Translations under genes and position numbers: made by a program
NCBI RefSeq assembly: GCF_008386695.1
Contig: NZ_VUOC01000004.1
Location: forward strand, 2,668,327 to 2,732,326
Source of the DNA: Chitinophaga agrisoli
Lineage (GTDB): Bacteria; Bacteroidota; Bacteroidia; Chitinophagales; Chitinophagaceae
Direction of reading: 5' to 3'
DNA: 64,000 bases
The notes under the pieces: model-generated
The model's input: the letters and a program-made list of their open reading frames with translations, nothing else
Databases searched by the model: none
What the model was told of the DNA's origin: nothing
Shown: positions 60,899-64,000 of the stretch, piece by piece
Position numbering within the stretch: position 1 is the first letter of the stretch
Layout of the letters: every line of letters begins with the position of its first letter

Positions 60899-63800
60899 TT
60901 AGAAAGAAAGGTTTACGCCAATAGTGCCTATCACCGGTATGGGATACGCGTTATTCGGATTCTCCGGGTCAGTGGCGGTAAAGCTTTTGCTCTTAAAGGT
61001 GAGCAGGTTGCTGCCCTGCAGGTATATCCGTGCTGTTTGCAGGCGTTTGCTGAACAGATGCTGGAAATTATAACCCAGCTGCAGGTTACGCAGCTTCAGA
61101 TAAGAACCGGGCTCCAGGAAATAGGTGGAGGTCCTGTTCTCATTATTACGGTCTACCAGCGTTAGCGCGGGAATAGTAGCATCTGCATGCTGCGGCGTCC
61201 AGGCATCCAGGGTACGGGAGCCCCAGTTAGTGCCGGGCCATATGGAAGCAAAATCTGTATACGTTTTATAGGTATTGTACACCTGTATGCCTTGTACCCC
61301 CTGGAAGAAGAAAGACAGATCAAAATGTTTATACTCCAGCGATACATTCACGCCGTAAGTAAAATTCGGATCGCCCTTGCCTATATAGTCGCGGTCCTTA
61401 TCGTTTATGATCCGGTCGCCGTTGAGGTCTTTATAGCGGATACGTCCTACCCCTTTTCCTATCTGGTCCGGCGCTTCATCTACTTCCTTCTGGGAGCGGA
61501 ACAGCCCGTCTGCTATATAACCGAAGGTGGAGTTGATAGAACGGCCCAGGATAGTCTTATCCTGTCCGTTACCTGGATAGGAAGTAAGCACTTCCTCCGG
61601 CAGTTTGGTGATCTTGTTACGATAGGTGGCAACGTTACCGGTAACCGTAAAACCCAGTCCGGGCGCCAGGTTACCATTGTAGGACAACAGTATCTCCAGC
61701 CCTTTATTCTGCATAGAGGCGCCATTTGCAAAACGGGTACCGCCTTCGCCTATCACTGCCAGGTAAGCAGGACTGATGAGGATATCAGATGTTTTTTTGA
61801 TAAAATAATCCACAGAACCGGACAGTTTATTATCAAACAAACCAAAGTCCATACCCATATTAGACTCCATGGTGCTTTCCCATTTCAGGGAAGGATTGCC
61901 CTGCTGTATTAAGGTGTAACCAGAAGGCAGCTGACCGGTACCAGTACCGCCCAGATCATAAGCGCTGCCGGTATCAAAATCCCAGGTGGGATCTATACCG
62001 TAAATAGCGGAGTACAATGTATAAGTAGCATTATTGGCAATTTCTTGGTTACCGCTTTTACCCCAGCCATACCGCAGCTTCAGATCTGACACGAAAGGCA
62101 GATTGGATTGAATAAAAGGCTCTTCGCTCACCCGCCATCCCAATGAGAACGCGGGGAACATACCAAAACGGTTATCGCTGCCAAAACGGGAAGAACCATC
62201 CCTGCGCAAGGTTACAGACGCCAGGTATTTGTTATCATACACATAGTTCACCTTGCCGAAATAAGACATCAAAGTATACCCGCTGCCATTGCCGGTGTTA
62301 TCCTTGTTGGTGGAACCGGCGTTCAGGTAAGCATAGTCAATATTCTCCAGCGCATAACCCTGGCGGCTGGCGGTAAAATTCTGCTGCAGGTATTTGATCT
62401 GTTCTGTACCCGCCAGGAAATCAAAACGGTGTTTCTGCAACTCCAGGTTATAGGTAAGGGTATTTTGCCATACCCAGTTACCGTTATAATCCTGGTAGGT
62501 TTGCACATAGTTGCTGGGATCTGCCAGGAAACCGGAGGTATAGGATTTGCGCAAAGTACGTTGATAGGTACCGCTATAGTCTATGCCGTAGCTGCTTTTC
62601 AGGTGCAGGTTAGGAATGATCTCCAGGTCTGCAAAGGCATTACCAAACAACCGTACAAAATTGCTTTTATTCTGTTTGTTATCTTCTATCAACCGTACGG
62701 GGTTTTGACGGTCCGTCATACCGGGCGCAGGACCGCCCCAGCCGCCGCTTACCGTATGCACCGGCACTACCGGTTGCTGTACCAGCGCGGTAAACAGGAT
62801 ATCAGAGAAAGGTACCAACGCGTCTTTTATATAAGAGGCGGACAGGTTTTCCCCGATCTTTAAACGGCCTTTAAAAAAGGAATAATCTGTATTAAAACGC
62901 GCCGTGATCTTTTGCTGGTTGGTTTCTTTTACAATCCCTTTATTGTTATACATGCTAACAGAGAAGAAAGAATTACCTCTTTCACCACCATTGGCCAGGG
63001 ATATATTATAGGTCTGCAGCAGGGAGGTTTGCGCTACTTCATCAAACCAATACGTATTGGCGGGATGCATGGTTTTGGCAGCGTCAATAAACTCCGGCAT
63101 ATTGATCTTATTCAGCACCGGGTTATTATAGTCCCCATTCCAGTCATACTGATAGATCTGGTTGTTATTAGGATCAGAATGATCATTTACCGCAGCCTGC
63201 CAGTAAGCGCGGCCACGGCCCTCCGCATCCAGTGTTTTTAATTTGGTATTATAGTATTGCAGGGAGGAAGACACATCTACATTAATACGGCTGTACCCCT
63301 GTTTGGCCCTTTTGGTGGTAACGATGATCACGCCGTTCGCCGCACGCGATCCGTAGATGGTAGCGGCAGATGCATCCTTTAACACCTGTATGGATTCAAT
63401 ATCATTCTGGTTCAGCTCCTGTAAACCCCGCTTGGTGGGTATCCCATCCACCACATACAGGGGATCATTATTGCCCAGCGTACCAACGCCCCTGATCCTT
63501 ACGGTGGCGTTGCTGTTGGGATTACCATCCGTGGTAACAAACACCCCGGGTACGCGGCCCTGCAAAGCTTTTACGGGGTTGCCCAGCGGTATATCCCTGA
63601 TCTCTTTTACATTCACCACCGCCACGGCGCCGGTGAGGTCTGCTTTCTTTTGCGACTGGTAACCGGTCACCACTACCTGGTTCAGGTCTGTGGCGTTTTC
63701 TTCCATCTGAATGGATAAGGGCGTTTCGCTATTGCCCACTTTTTCTGTAAACGGCTTCATGCCTATATACGAGAAGGAAAGCACATCGCCCGGAGCGGCC

Positions 63801-63979
63801 TGTATGGTAAAACGGCCTTCGCTGTTGGTGATGGCATGGTTACTGCCCGACTGTACCGTTACCCCGGGTAGCGGCGCCCCGTTCTGCCGGCTTTGCACCG
63901 TACCGGTAACCGCCCTTTGCTGCGCCAGGGCGTACAGGCTAAACAACAGCATAGGCAATAAGTAAAACAGCTTTTTCAT
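60899..63979 (-). CDS. SusC/RagA family TonB-linked outer-membrane transporter
   Basis: A 1026-residue TonB-dependent receptor. Signal peptide ends at ALAQ; then a carboxypeptidase-like regulatory domain (about 22-105, AVTGTVQSRQNGAPLPGVTVQ), the plug with the SusC signature (ATDLNQVVVTGYQ, then GALV-type segment VKALQGRVPGVFVTTDG and YGSRAANGVIIVTTK), and a 22-strand barrel ending IPVIGTIGVNLSF. It imports oligosaccharides made by surface enzymes, here probably fructo-oligosaccharides because of the GH32 gene downstream. The gene is complete; only 21 bases of upstream DNA are in the window, so a regulator and promoter cannot be seen. Confidence 0.95.
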   Translation of the reverse strand: MKKLFYLLPMLLFSLYALAQQRAVTGTVQSRQNGAPLPGVTVQSGSNHAITNSEGRFTIQAAPGDVLSFSYIGMKPFTEKVGNSETPLSIQMEENATDLNQVVVTGYQSQKKADLTGAVAVVNVKEIRDIPLGNPVKALQGRVPGVFVTTDGNPNSNATVRIRGVGTLGNNDPLYVVDGIPTKRGLQELNQNDIESIQVLKDASAATIYGSRAANGVIIVTTKRAKQGYSRINVDVSSSLQYYNTKLKTLDAEGRGRAYWQAAVNDHSDPNNNQIYQYDWNGDYNNPVLNKINMPEFIDAAKTMHPANTYWFDEVAQTSLLQTYNISLANGGERGNSFFSVSMYNNKGIVKETNQQKITARFNTDYSFFKGRLKIGENLSASYIKDALVPFSDILFTALVQQPVVPVHTVSGGWGGPAPGMTDRQNPVRLIEDNKQNKSNFVRLFGNAFADLEIIPNLHLKSSYGIDYSGTYQRTLRKSYTSGFLADPSNYVQTYQDYNGNWVWQNTLTYNLELQKHRFDFLAGTEQIKYLQQNFTASRQGYALENIDYAYLNAGSTNKDNTGNGSGYTLMSYFGKVNYVYDNKYLASVTLRRDGSSRFGSDNRFGMFPAFSLGWRVSEEPFIQSNLPFVSDLKLRYGWGKSGNQEIANNATYTLYSAIYGIDPTWDFDTGSAYDLGGTGTGQLPSGYTLIQQGNPSLKWESTMESNMGMDFGLFDNKLSGSVDYFIKKTSDILISPAYLAVIGEGGTRFANGASMQNKGLEILLSYNGNLAPGLGFTVTGNVATYRNKITKLPEEVLTSYPGNGQDKTILGRSINSTFGYIADGLFRSQKEVDEAPDQIGKGVGRIRYKDLNGDRIINDKDRDYIGKGDPNFTYGVNVSLEYKHFDLSFFFQGVQGIQVYNTYKTYTDFASIWPGTNWGSRTLDAWTPQHADATIPALTLVDRNNENRTSTYFLEPGSYLKLRNLQLGYNFQHLFSKRLQTARIYLQGSNLLTFKSKSFTATDPENPNNAYPIPVIGTIGVNLSF

Positions 63980-64000
63980 AATAGGAATTTTTTTGAATGA

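Noticed and set aside
1-64000. CRISPR arrays, tRNA or rRNA genes, insertion sequences, prophage genes
   Set aside because: None was seen: no regularly spaced repeats, no transposase or integrase motif, and no cloverleaf pattern in the intergenic intervals read.

Overview
The window is chromosomal DNA from a member of the Bacteroidota, most likely a soil or plant-associated Chitinophagaceae (Chitinophaga-like); the genus cannot be fixed from sequence alone. The evidence is a type IX secretion (T9SS) cargo with the gliding-type C-terminal domain next to a PorP/SprF-like protein, a second T9SS cargo, a SusC/SusD pair, -7 boxes of the TAnnTTTG type, sparse Shine-Dalgarno sites, and many one-protein-per-niche enzymes typical of that group. 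I saw no rRNA, tRNA, CRISPR array, insertion sequence, integrase or phage gene.

Layout. 1-3.2 kb: end of a large T9SS adhesin, its SprF-like partner and a TPR/PD40 protein. 3.3-5 kb: old yellow enzyme and divergent HxlR regulator. 5-7.6 kb: a GH71/99-like lipoprotein, a decayed PepSY membrane protein and a small lipoprotein. 7.8-10.6 kb: a two-subunit molybdenum hydroxylase. 10.6-15 kb: secreted hypothetical protein, S41 peptidase, DinB-like protein, and a mosaic metallopeptidase with crystallin and fascin-like repeats. 15.1-18.4 kb: cysM and an EamA exporter opposite a MocR regulator. 18.5-21.1 kb: azoreductase, YCII protein with an ECF42-type sigma factor, SnoaL-like protein. 21.5-28.5 kb: fatty acid desaturase, bacterial PARG-like protein, ABC-F ATPase, SDR, condensation-type acyltransferase, sulfurtransferase. 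28.6-32.9 kb: sigma-54 regulator, histidine kinase and porin. 33-35.3 kb: ECF41-type sigma factor with DoxX protein, a degenerate receiver protein and an unknown protein.

35.4-47.8 kb is the most coherent functional block: a complete nitrate assimilation locus. A Crp/Fnr regulator with a four-cysteine N-terminus and cobA (siroheme synthesis) face nirB, nirD, an alginate-export-type porin, narK, a single-chain NAD(P)H-nitrate reductase fusion, and a protein that joins a sulfite/nitrite-reductase-like half domain to a C-terminal rubredoxin. A perfect FNR-like palindrome sits in the divergent promoter. Nitrate would enter by the porin and NarK, be reduced by the fusion enzyme, and nitrite be reduced to ammonium by NirBD using siroheme made through CobA.

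47.8-56.5 kb is a nucleic-acid defence and repair block: McrC and McrB (type IV restriction) directly followed on the same strand side by the Pnkp/Hen1 RNA-repair pair. 56.5-57.6 kb is a metallo-beta-lactamase fold hydrolase. 57.6-64 kb is a minimal fructan utilisation locus: SusC, SusD and a GH32 fructosidase, transcribed leftwards.
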